Positions 1 to 7,160 of a stretch of DNA of 10,221 bases are shown here, in pieces. Below the pieces are notes generated by a model. It made no database searches, had not been told where the DNA came from, and worked only from the letters and a program-made list of their open reading frames with translations. How positions within the stretch are numbered: position 1 is the first letter of the stretch; every line of letters starts with the position of its first letter. The DNA lies in NCBI GenBank assembly GCA_024278715.1, contig JAJRSN010000369.1:1-10221 (forward strand). Direction: 5' to 3'. The position numbers and the translations under genes are program-made. Origin of the DNA: Calditrichota bacterium. Its GTDB lineage: Bacteria > Calditrichota > Calditrichia > Calditrichales > Calditrichaceae.

Positions 1-35
1 AGTTGATTAATTTAGAGCGGAAAATGAGTGTCAGA

Positions 36-101
36 GGGCATAGGGCATAGGGCATAGGGCAGAGAGCAGAGGGCAGTAGTAGGCAGTAGGCAGTAAGCAG
101 A
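36..101. repeat. Degenerate heptamer tandem repeat, array A (GGGCATA / AGGCAGT)
   Basis: Reading in steps of seven from base 36 gives GGGCATA three times, then GGGCAGA, GAGCAGA and GGGCAGT. After a 3-base phase slip (AGT, 78-80) come AGGCAGT twice and AAGCAGA. The core GCA is constant, and variation is confined to the first two and last two positions. It is non-coding in every frame I checked. Its form resembles the short tandemly repeated heptanucleotides known from cyanobacteria; function is unknown. Confidence 0.85.
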
Positions 102-193
102 AAATAGTAAATGTTAAGAAGGAAATGCTTTTTTCTTCTCTAAAAAATAAGTTGGTTGGATTATTTAAGATTTTGGCGATGGTGATGATAACT

Positions 194-207
194 CATTACG
201 CATTACG
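194..207. repeat. Two-copy heptamer repeat CATTACG
   Basis: CATTACG occurs twice in direct succession (194-200 and 201-207). On its own this would be trivial. It shares the 7-base period of the arrays on either side, which suggests the same generating process. Confidence 0.5.
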
Positions 208-223
208 ATGACCGGAGAAGCGG

Positions 224-279
224 ATTAACGGTTAACGATTAACTCTTAACTCTTAACCTTTAACCCTTAACCCTTAACC
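224..279. repeat. Degenerate heptamer tandem repeat, array B (NTTAACN, eight units)
   Basis: Eight unbroken heptamers run from 224 to 279: ATTAACG, GTTAACG, ATTAACT, CTTAACT, CTTAACC, TTTAACC, CTTAACC, CTTAACC. The five-base core TTAAC is invariant in all eight units, and only positions 1 and 7 vary. The array ends 54 bases before the first start codon of the operon. The last unit supplies the possible -35 element of the candidate promoter at 274-302. The invariant core with free flanks suggests either slippage with constraint or a repeated protein-binding site; neither is shown. Confidence 0.88.
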
Positions 280-302
280 ATTTTAAAAAGACGTTGTATT
301 AA
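274..302 (+). promoter_or_regulatory. Candidate sigma-70-like promoter for the operon
   Basis: TTAACC (274-279) matches 4 of 6 positions of TTGACA, and TATTAA (297-302) matches 4 of 6 of TATAAT. The spacer is exactly 17 bases. Transcription would begin near 309, giving a leader of about 25 bases before the start codon at 334. The -35 half is the last unit of heptamer array B. In AT-rich DNA such matches arise by chance, and the promoter consensus of this lineage is not known to me, so this is only the best candidate. I found no convincing Bacteroidetes-type (TTTG / TAnnTTTG) promoter. Confidence 0.3.
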
Positions 303-315
303 AAGTTAAATTAAA

Positions 316-331
316 TTCGACTTAAGTTGAA
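316..331 (+). promoter_or_regulatory. 16-base near-palindrome abutting the first start codon
   Basis: TTCGACTTAAGTTGAA is symmetric at 14 of 16 positions, with a perfect ACTTAAGT core. As RNA it could form a six-pair stem (one G-U pair) with a UUAA loop that ends two bases before the ATG at 334. As DNA it could be a repressor or activator site. The start codon lacks a Shine-Dalgarno sequence, so a hairpin here would directly affect ribosome entry. The stem is short and AT-rich, so chance is a real alternative. Confidence 0.35.
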
Positions 332-333
332 AA

Positions 334-3015
334 ATGAAACTTTACATTAAATCCTTTTTAGTCCTATTGATTTTTCTGGAATTTTCGTTTGCCGGACAGA
401 CCGGTAAAATCGCCGGTCGTGTAACGGATGCTTCCACCGGCGAATCTTTAGCGGGAGTAAATATTATCCTGGAAGGCTATCCGTTAGGCGGTTCCACGGA
501 TATTGACGGTAATTACATCATTCTTAACATTAAGCCGGGAATTTACACGCTAATAGCCCAGATCATCGGCTATCGGGAGGTGCGGGTCACCAATGTGCGG
601 GTTTCAATCGATCGCACGACTCATCTCAATTTTAAATTGAAATCGACGTTATTGGAAGGAGAAACCATCACCGTGGAAGCCGAGCAGCCGCTGGTACAAA
701 AGGACTTAACAGCCACGGAAGCCTCGGTGTCAGCCCGCGAAATCGAAGCCATTCCCGTGGAGAGCATGCAGGATGTTCTCAGTCTGCAAGCCGGAATCGT
801 AAAGGACGCTCAGGGAGAATTCCACGTGCGCGGCGGACGAGCCAGCGAGGTTGCCTATCTGGTTGACGGCGTTTCCGTGACCGATCCGTTTTCCGGCAAA
901 CTGGCGGTCAATATGGATCAAAACTCGATTCAGGAGTTAAAACTGGTCAGCGGCACTTTTAATGCGGAATACGGGCAGGTTATGTCCGGCGTGGTCGAAA
1001 TTGTAACCAAGGATCCTTCGGACAAATTCCGGGCGGGAATCACGTCTTATTACGGAGATTATTTAAGCGCTCACAAAGATCTCTTTTACAATATTGATGA
1101 TTTGAATCCCTTATCGATTTACAATCTGCAAACCTATCTTTCGGGTCCCGTGCCTTTTATGCGCAACAAAGTCGGTTTTTATTTTTCCGTTCGGCGGTCT
1201 TACAACGACGGCTGGTTGTACGGGCAGCGGCGTTTCAACCCGTCCGATTCTTCCAAATTCGATCCCAATAGTTTTTACATGGAGCAAACCGGAGACAATA
1301 AGCCCGTGCCGATGAATTTTTCTTCGCGCAATTACGGAAATTTAAAACTGTTGTTTCGGATCAGCCCGGTTATCAGACTATCTTACAATTTTTTGGGAAA
1401 TCAATTTCATTACCGCTATTATAATCATTTGTACAAGTACAATCCCGAAGGCGATGTCAGCAATTACGAATACGCGTTTACAAACATTCTGAATCTTAAT
1501 CACACGCTGTCACCAACGACGTTTTACACCGTAAAACTTTCGTATTATTATTTTGATCTAAAAACGTACTTATACAAAGATTTGAACGATCCGCGTTATG
1601 TGAATCCGGAATTGTTGCGCAACAGGGAAGACGCCTACAGCTTTTTAACCGGCGGAACGAACCTTTTCAATTTGCATCGCAGTACGGCGGTCTGGCAGGG
1701 GAAATTTGATATTACTTCACAGATCAACAAACGTCATCAGCTAAAAGCCGGATTCGAATTCAAACGGAACAGTCTTTTTATCCGGGCGCGTGAAGCTAAT
1801 TACAAGGGCAAGAAGAGCAATATTTTCAACGCGGAAGTCTTTTTATTCGGCGGACAGTACAGGCAAAACCCGGTTGAAGGCGCCGCCTATATTCAGGATA
1901 AAATTGAATTGGAAAACATGACTTTGAATATCGGCTTTCGTTACGATTATTTCGATTCGCGCTATAAAGTGCCGATCGATCTGCGGGATCCGTCAAATAA
2001 ATTGAGAAATTCGAAAAAAGCTTATAAACCAGCCGACAAAAAAAATCAATTCAGTCCCAGACTGGGCATTGCTTTTCCCATTTCAAGCCGGGGAGTTATT
2101 CATGTCTCTTACGGCTATTTTTTCCAGATTCCGCCCTACGAATATCTTTACGCCGATCCCAAATTTGCCGTGGCTCCCGGCGGTTTAAACACGCTGATGG
2201 GAAACGCCAATCTCAATCCGCAGTCAACGGTTATTTATGAAGTGGGTATCCAGCAGCAATTGACCGATAACCTGGGGATCGATATTACGGGATTTAACAA
2301 AGACGTTCGCGATTTGCTCGGCACGAACATTTACGAAACTTATACCCTGGGCGACCGCTATGCACGTTACGAAAATCGCGATTACGGCAATATCCGCGGC
2401 ATAACCATTTCTTTGAACAAACGACCCTCACGTTCCGATCACGTAATCATTTCGCTGGATTACACCTATCAGATTGCCGAGGGAAACGCGTCCGATCCCA
2501 ATCAATCGTTTTACAACAATCGGGCGGATCCGCCTAAAGAAAGCAATATTCAGGTGGTGCCTTTAAACTGGGATCAGCGGCACACGGTAAATCTCTCTGT
2601 TTCTTACAATAACCCCAAGATCATTAGTCTGGGATTAATCGGGCAGTTTCAGAGCGGATTACCCTACACGCCGGCGGTTCAAAGCATGGAAACCACTTTT
2701 GAAAACAGCGGTCGCAAGCCCTTTAATTACAACGTTGATTTGCGAATGGCTAAGGAATTTATCGTCGGTAAATACCGCTTTACCGCCTTTATGAAAGTGT
2801 ATAATCTGTTTGACCGAAAAAACGAGTTGAACGTTTACAACGATACCGGACGGGCGGGATATTCGGTCATCCAGCGTTTTTTAGGCGATCGCGCGGGACA
2901 CGTGAACAGTCTGCAAGAATGGTTAAAGCGACCGGATTTTTATTCGGAACCGCGCAAGGTATTGATCGGAATAAGTCTTGATATAAGATCGGGAAGTAAC
3001 GGGGAAAATAATTAA
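334..3015 (+). CDS. TonB-dependent outer-membrane receptor with carboxypeptidase-regulatory-like N-terminal domain
   Basis: Predicted 893-residue outer-membrane transporter that would use TonB energy to import a bound ligand. A signal peptide (residues 1-20, ending SFA before GQTG) is followed by a carboxypeptidase-D-regulatory-like beta-sandwich (about 24-102, with GRVTD and DIDGNY motifs). A TonB-box-like ETITVEA comes next (110-116), then the plug (about 118-226) with VRGGR at 165-169, YLVDG at 175-179 and SGVVEIVT at 218-225. The rest is a Tyr/Phe-rich beta-barrel. The last strand appears to be RKVLIGISLDIR, with a short polar tail rather than a terminal Phe. The layout matches SusC-like and related receptors of Bacteroidetes and neighbouring phyla, though it is shorter than typical SusC (about 1000 residues), and no SusD gene follows. 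The start is the first ATG ahead of the signal peptide; no Shine-Dalgarno is visible. It is the first gene of the operon, 2 bases before the next gene. A sugar ligand is inferred from the neighbouring enzymes only. Confidence 0.93.
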   Translation: MKLYIKSFLVLLIFLEFSFAGQTGKIAGRVTDASTGESLAGVNIILEGYPLGGSTDIDGNYIILNIKPGIYTLIAQIIGYREVRVTNVRVSIDRTTHLNFKLKSTLLEGETITVEAEQPLVQKDLTATEASVSAREIEAIPVESMQDVLSLQAGIVKDAQGEFHVRGGRASEVAYLVDGVSVTDPFSGKLAVNMDQNSIQELKLVSGTFNAEYGQVMSGVVEIVTKDPSDKFRAGITSYYGDYLSAHKDLFYNIDDLNPLSIYNLQTYLSGPVPFMRNKVGFYFSVRRSYNDGWLYGQRRFNPSDSSKFDPNSFYMEQTGDNKPVPMNFSSRNYGNLKLLFRISPVIRLSYNFLGNQFHYRYYNHLYKYNPEGDVSNYEYAFTNILNLNHTLSPTTFYTVKLSYYYFDLKTYLYKDLNDPRYVNPELLRNREDAYSFLTGGTNLFNLHRSTAVWQGKFDITSQINKRHQLKAGFEFKRNSLFIRAREANYKGKKSNIFNAEVFLFGGQYRQNPVEGAAYIQDKIELENMTLNIGFRYDYFDSRYKVPIDLRDPSNKLRNSKKAYKPADKKNQFSPRLGIAFPISSRGVIHVSYGYFFQIPPYEYLYADPKFAVAPGGLNTLMGNANLNPQSTVIYEVGIQQQLTDNLGIDITGFNKDVRDLLGTNIYETYTLGDRYARYENRDYGNIRGITISLNKRPSRSDHVIISLDYTYQIAEGNASDPNQSFYNNRADPPKESNIQVVPLNWDQRHTVNLSVSYNNPKIISLGLIGQFQSGLPYTPAVQSMETTFENSGRKPFNYNVDLRMAKEFIVGKYRFTAFMKVYNLFDRKNELNVYNDTGRAGYSVIQRFLGDRAGHVNSLQEWLKRPDFYSEPRKVLIGISLDIRSGSNGENN

Positions 3016-3017
3016 AA

Positions 3018-6000
3018 ATGAATACAATCAAAGTTCAAAGCTTCTTTCTAATACTTTTCTTTTTTATCGGGCTTTACGCGCAGGTGGAAGTGCCGGAGAG
3101 CATGCGCGGCGACCGGAAATATCGCAAAGAGGGCGTGCACAATGGGAATTTGGTGGAAACCCTGTTCTACAATTTCGGCGAAGTAGCCTGGTGGGGAAGG
3201 CAGCCTTCGGGCGTTTGGCCCAGAGGCTCGGGTCATTCGTACATGGACGGAATTACGCCCATTGTGGTAACGCAAATAACGAATTCCGGCGGCGATACCC
3301 TGTACATTTGCGAGGCTGGTTACCGCGAATTGATGGATATTTCGCCGGAGGGCGTGGAACGGGGCTGGCAACCGCGACCTGGCTATGCCAATCCCTTGCA
3401 GGATAATATTGCCATGAGCGATAATCCAAAATCATGGCCCGATCATTGGGCTGATAAGGACGCCTCGTGGAACGGATTCTGGAACGGTTATTTCGGCAAA
3501 CGCACCAATGCGGATCAGGAAAGCTATTTTGTGATGGATGATAATTCGGATGACGGGCAGGATTTCTATCCGGATTCGACCGACCATACGCGCCGCGGTT
3601 TGGCGTTAAGGGTCGGGGTACGAGGATTTCAATGGTCGAACGTGTTGGCGGAAGACCTAATCTTTTGGCATTACGACATTACCAACGAAGGAACCACTAC
3701 CTATCCCAAGATGATTTTCGGCATGTACGCCGACGTTGGCGTGGGCGGTCAGTTCGATTCCAATGATGATAACGCCTCCTTTGATTTGCAGGATGACATC
3801 ACCTATTCGTGGGACACCAATGGATTAGGTCAGGGCGGCTGGGGACCAACCGGTTATTGCGGTTACGCATTTCTGGAAAGTCCGGGCAATGCAACCAACG
3901 GCATTGACGATGACGGCGACGGAGAAGAAGGAAGTCCGGTAATTACCAAAAATATGCTGGTCGGTGAAATTCCGGACAACGGCATTGACGATAATAACAA
4001 CGGTCTGATTGACGAATCGGAATTTCAAATCGGTTTTAAATACGCCGACGGCATTGACAACAACGGCGACGGTCGGGTGGATGAAATGATCGACGAACGC
4101 CGCAATGATTTTATAGACAACGATCTGGATTGGAATCCCGAACTTGACGACGTCGGCGAAGACGGTCTGGCGGGCACAGGCGATGTGGGCGAAGGCGACG
4201 GCGTACCCACGCCCGGCGAACCGCATTTTGACGCCACCGATAAGGACGAGTCCGATCAGATTGGCTTGACCGCCTTCGATGTGTTTTTTATCGGCAGCGG
4301 AGTGGGATTTTACAACGACGAAGAAATCTGGAATCGCATCTCTTACAGCCATTTCGATACCAGACTGCAGAACGGCAATATCGCCTTTCTCTACGGCTCG
4401 GGAACCTTTCCTTTGGAGCCGTCGCAAACCGAACGTTTTTCCGTTTGTTTGATCTTCGGCGAAAATCTGGAAGACATCCGTCGGAATAAACGTACGGTTC
4501 AGGAAATTTACAACAACGATTACAATTTTGCGCGTCCGCCGGAAAAACCAAGGGTCTGGGCTGTAGCTGGCGATAAAAAAGTAACGCTTTACTGGGACGA
4601 TCGCGCGGAAAAGAGTTACGATCCTTTTTCCGATCCTCCTTACGATTTTGAAGGTTACAAAATTTACAAAAGCACCGATCCCGGGTTTCTGGATTCGCGC
4701 ATTATTACCAACGCCTTCGGCGAAAAAACCCTGCTCCAACCGGTGGCGCAATTCGATATTGTAGATAGTATCAAGGGATTTTTTGGCATCGATTACCAGG
4801 GCGTTAAAATTTACATGGGCGATAATAAAGGGCTGCGCCATTCGTGGACCGATACGGATGTCATTAACGGCAAAACTTATTACTACGCAGTTGTTTCTTA
4901 CGACCGCGGCGACGAAGCTTTAAACATGTATCCTTCGGAATGCAGCAGAGTGATTGTCCGCGATATCAACGGAAACGTGACGCTGGATCAGAATACGGTG
5001 GAAGTTACGCCGCAGGCGCCGGCAGCCGGTTACCGAAGCGGCGGTCTGAAAGATTCGATTCAACACACGCAGGGATTTGCCACCGGAAATATTTGGGTGG
5101 ATGTTTTGAATCCCCTGCAAGTGAAAGACGATCAAACCTATCAGGTGGCATTCGACGATACTACACATCCCGATTCCATAACCTACAGCCTGGTCAATAT
5201 CACCGATCAGCAGCCGGATACCATTATTTCGCAGTCCTTTTCCGTGCGCGCGGAAGACAACACGCCCATGTTCGACGGCATGCGGCTGTTCGTTTTTACG
5301 GACAGCATCGGATGGGACGCCGCCAATTCAGGCTGGGTAAACCAGACTTCCAACCTGCCGATCAAAGTGGAGCATTGGTATCATTTTGAACATCGTCGCC
5401 CCGGATATCCTTCCAGTTACGAAATCCGTTTTGGAGTGCAGGACACCAGTTGGTGGTTTGCTCCGCGTTTTCCGGTCAATTTTACGGTTTGGGACGTTTA
5501 CGAAAACCGCAAGGTTCTGTTTGCCCTGGAAGAACCGAACGAAGACAATCCCGATCACAAAATTCAGAGCGGCAATTATATTCGGATTCTGATAAAAGAA
5601 GGCAACATCCCGCGTGAAGTATGGCGCGTCGTTTTACTCGATCCGTACAATAACGAAGAGCCCGTTCTTCCGCAGGACGGCGATGTGCTGCGCATTCAAA
5701 TCAAAACGCCTTTCCGCAGCGGAGACGTCTATCAGTTCACTACCAAAGCCGCCAAAGTCGATCGGCAGATAGCCAAAACCGATCTGGATAAAATTGCGGT
5801 TGTGCCCAATCCATACATAGCGGCTGCGCGCTGGGAACCGCCGCGACTGTTTGCCACCGGTCGTGGTGAACGCAGGATATTTTTCATCCATCTGCCCAAC
5901 GAATGCACCATTCGCATTTACACCACAAGCGGCGATCTGGTGCAGACCATAGAACACAAAACGGACATCAACGACGGGGCGCAGTCCTGGGATTTGAGAA

Positions 6001-6098
6001 GTAAAGACGGATTGGATATCGCGCCCGGAGTTTACATTTTTCATATTGACGCGCCGGGAATCGGTGAAAAAATCGGTAAATTCGCTATAATTAAATAA
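3018..6098 (+). CDS. Large secreted protein with Asp-rich repeats, fibronectin-III-like domain and T9SS-type C-terminal domain
   Basis: Predicted 1026-residue exported protein of unknown biochemical function. The signal peptide has a long Phe-rich core and probably ends LYA before Q22. The N-terminal region (about 22-290) is rich in Trp and Gly, with W140, W144, W151 and W155 close together. Residues about 292-415 are very acidic, with three NGIDDDGDG-like repeats that resemble thrombospondin-type-3 or dockerin calcium loops. A fibronectin-III-like domain covers about 508-650, starting PPEKPRVWAV and ending YYYAVVSYDRGD. The last 105 residues (about 922-1026) contain VVPNPY, IRIYTTSGDLV and GVYIFHIDAPG and end in GKFAIIK. 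This is the pattern of FlgD-Ig-like / T9SS type A sorting domains. It lies 2 bases after the receptor gene and 14 before a PorV-like gene. It has no similarity I recognise to SusD. A surface-exposed partner of the receptor is plausible but inferred; no catalytic motif is recognised. Confidence 0.85.
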   Translation: MNTIKVQSFFLILFFFIGLYAQVEVPESMRGDRKYRKEGVHNGNLVETLFYNFGEVAWWGRQPSGVWPRGSGHSYMDGITPIVVTQITNSGGDTLYICEAGYRELMDISPEGVERGWQPRPGYANPLQDNIAMSDNPKSWPDHWADKDASWNGFWNGYFGKRTNADQESYFVMDDNSDDGQDFYPDSTDHTRRGLALRVGVRGFQWSNVLAEDLIFWHYDITNEGTTTYPKMIFGMYADVGVGGQFDSNDDNASFDLQDDITYSWDTNGLGQGGWGPTGYCGYAFLESPGNATNGIDDDGDGEEGSPVITKNMLVGEIPDNGIDDNNNGLIDESEFQIGFKYADGIDNNGDGRVDEMIDERRNDFIDNDLDWNPELDDVGEDGLAGTGDVGEGDGVPTPGEPHFDATDKDESDQIGLTAFDVFFIGSGVGFYNDEEIWNRISYSHFDTRLQNGNIAFLYGSGTFPLEPSQTERFSVCLIFGENLEDIRRNKRTVQEIYNNDYNFARPPEKPRVWAVAGDKKVTLYWDDRAEKSYDPFSDPPYDFEGYKIYKSTDPGFLDSRIITNAFGEKTLLQPVAQFDIVDSIKGFFGIDYQGVKIYMGDNKGLRHSWTDTDVINGKTYYYAVVSYDRGDEALNMYPSECSRVIVRDINGNVTLDQNTVEVTPQAPAAGYRSGGLKDSIQHTQGFATGNIWVDVLNPLQVKDDQTYQVAFDDTTHPDSITYSLVNITDQQPDTIISQSFSVRAEDNTPMFDGMRLFVFTDSIGWDAANSGWVNQTSNLPIKVEHWYHFEHRRPGYPSSYEIRFGVQDTSWWFAPRFPVNFTVWDVYENRKVLFALEEPNEDNPDHKIQSGNYIRILIKEGNIPREVWRVVLLDPYNNEEPVLPQDGDVLRIQIKTPFRSGDVYQFTTKAAKVDRQIAKTDLDKIAVVPNPYIAAARWEPPRLFATGRGERRIFFIHLPNECTIRIYTTSGDLVQTIEHKTDINDGAQSWDLRSKDGLDIAPGVYIFHIDAPGIGEKIGKFAIIK
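3897..4088 (+). repeat. In-frame Asp/Asn-rich repeats, putative calcium loops
   Basis: Three imperfect copies lie within the large secreted protein: NGIDDDGDG (residues 294-302), NGIDDNNNGLIDE (321-333) and DGIDNNGDGRVDE (344-356). Each includes the nucleotide string GGCATTGAC (3900, 3981, 4050). Start-to-start spacing is 27 then 23 residues. The alternating Asp/Asn/Gly pattern closed by Asp-Glu is what EF-hand-like and thrombospondin-type-3 loops use to bind calcium. Calcium binding is inferred, and the first copy lacks the closing (I/V)-D-E. Confidence 0.7.
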
Positions 6099-6112
6099 AC
6101 GGTATAAAACTT

Positions 6113-7138
6113 ATGAAACGCATTGCTATCGTTCTTTTGTTTACATTAATCGTATGGGCGCCGTTAAAAGCCGGGGAAGGGAAATTGACCAAAGCGGGCA
6201 CCACCATGGCTCAGTTCCTTAAAATTCAGGTGGGCAGCCGGGCAATCGGAATGGGAGGAGCCTACGTGGCTTTGAGCAACGACGCCACGGCTATGTACTG
6301 GAATCCCAGCGGATTGACCCAACTGGCGCGTAGCGGAGCGGTAAACTTTGTTCACACGCGCTGGATTGCGGATATGAATTTCAACTTTGCAGCCGCAGCC
6401 GTGCGCGTGGGCGGTTTGGGCGTGATCGGCGCCAGTTTTATCTCTTTGTCCACCGAGGATATGAAGGTTCGCACCGAATTTGAACCGGAAGGAACGGGCG
6501 AATATTTCAGCGCTCTGGATATGGCTTTGGGTCTCTCTTACGCCCGCAGTCTCACCGATCGTTTTAGCATCGGTTTTACCGCCAGGTACATCAGGCAGCA
6601 AATATGGCACATGGTGGCTTCAACCGTGGCTTTTGATATGGGTATCCTTTTTAAGACCGGCTACAACTGGCTTACCCTGGGCATTAGCATCAGTAATTTT
6701 GGTCCTAAAATGCAATATTCCGGCAAAGACGTTTTTGTCAATTACGATTTTAATCCCGATGAGTGGGGCGATAATGAGAACATCTTTGCCAATTTGCAAA
6801 CCGATAAATGGGATTTACCCTTGCTCTTCCGCTTTGGTTTGGCTGCCAAAATTGTTGACAACGAGACGAATCAATTGACTTCAGCCGTCGAAGCACGTCA
6901 TCCCAATGATAATACGGAGAGCCTTAGTTTTGGTCTGGAATACGGCTTTAAGCGGCGTTTCTTTTTACGCGCCGGATATCAGGCTCTGTTTGAGCAGGAT
7001 TCGGAAAAAGGGCTCACCGCGGGAGCGGGATTTGTTTATTATTTAGGGCAAAATCTTCCCCTGTACATAGATTACGCTTACGCGGATTGGGGTCGTCTGA
7101 TCAACGTTCATCGTTTTTCCATCGAATTTCAGTTTTAA
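6113..7138 (+). CDS. PorV/PorQ-family outer-membrane beta-barrel protein
   Basis: Predicted 341-residue outer-membrane protein. The signal peptide spans about 1-20 (ending LKA before GEG). The family signature follows: GSRAIGMGGAYVAL at residues 41-54, then SNDATAMYWNPSGL at 55-68. The remainder alternates in beta-barrel style with many aromatic and Gly residues, and the protein ends in IEFQF, a C-terminal Phe typical of barrels recognised by the BAM machinery. Length is close to PorQ and somewhat shorter than PorV. In the best-studied T9SS, PorV binds the C-terminal sorting domain of exported clients and delivers them to the attachment complex. This gene directly follows one whose product carries such a domain, so a dedicated client-shuttle pair is a reasonable inference. 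Alternatives are a FadL-like channel or a structural barrel; many bacteria of these phyla carry numerous paralogues of unknown role. Confidence 0.88.
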   Translation: MKRIAIVLLFTLIVWAPLKAGEGKLTKAGTTMAQFLKIQVGSRAIGMGGAYVALSNDATAMYWNPSGLTQLARSGAVNFVHTRWIADMNFNFAAAAVRVGGLGVIGASFISLSTEDMKVRTEFEPEGTGEYFSALDMALGLSYARSLTDRFSIGFTARYIRQQIWHMVASTVAFDMGILFKTGYNWLTLGISISNFGPKMQYSGKDVFVNYDFNPDEWGDNENIFANLQTDKWDLPLLFRFGLAAKIVDNETNQLTSAVEARHPNDNTESLSFGLEYGFKRRFFLRAGYQALFEQDSEKGLTAGAGFVYYLGQNLPLYIDYAYADWGRLINVHRFSIEFQF

Positions 7139-7160
7139 ACCACAAACACGGAAGTGATTC

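Larger units (their letters stand above)
1..333. other. Intergenic region upstream of the operon
   Basis: I see no credible coding region, tRNA or other RNA gene in this stretch. Short reading frames are closed by stops within a few codons. It holds three runs of heptamer tandem repeats, a candidate promoter and a near-palindrome just before the first start codon, all listed separately. The part between the first two repeat runs (about 102-193) is AT-rich and otherwise featureless. The gene to the left of the window is not visible, so whether this is a promoter region between co-directional or divergent genes cannot be decided. Confidence 0.75.

Noticed and set aside
117..139. AGAAG ... CTTCT inverted repeat with a T-run, a possible terminator of an upstream gene.
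   Set aside because: The stem is about five pairs, AT-rich and imperfect. The T-run lies within the loop rather than after the stem, and no upstream gene is visible.
252..279. CCCTTAACCC resembles a eukaryotic telomere repeat.
   Set aside because: Telomere units such as CCCTAA have a 6-base period. Here the period is 7, the units are degenerate, and the surroundings are bacterial genes.
36..279. Possible CRISPR array in the repeat region.
   Set aside because: Units are 7 bases and directly adjacent, with no spacers and no cas gene.
3825..4841. A 338-codon open frame on the - strand inside the large secreted protein gene.
   Set aside because: It is exactly antisense to the Asp/Asn-rich region. 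GAC, GAT and AAC codons read backwards as GTC, ATC and GTT, which gives the Val/Ile-rich, repetitive text and removes stops. It has no leader or family resemblance, and the + strand gene is well supported.
3018..6098. Annotation as a SusD homologue, because it follows a SusC-like receptor.
   Set aside because: It is about twice SusD length, has no lipobox, shows fibronectin-III and sorting-type domains instead of TPR-like helices, and is beta-rich. Only a functional analogy can be proposed.
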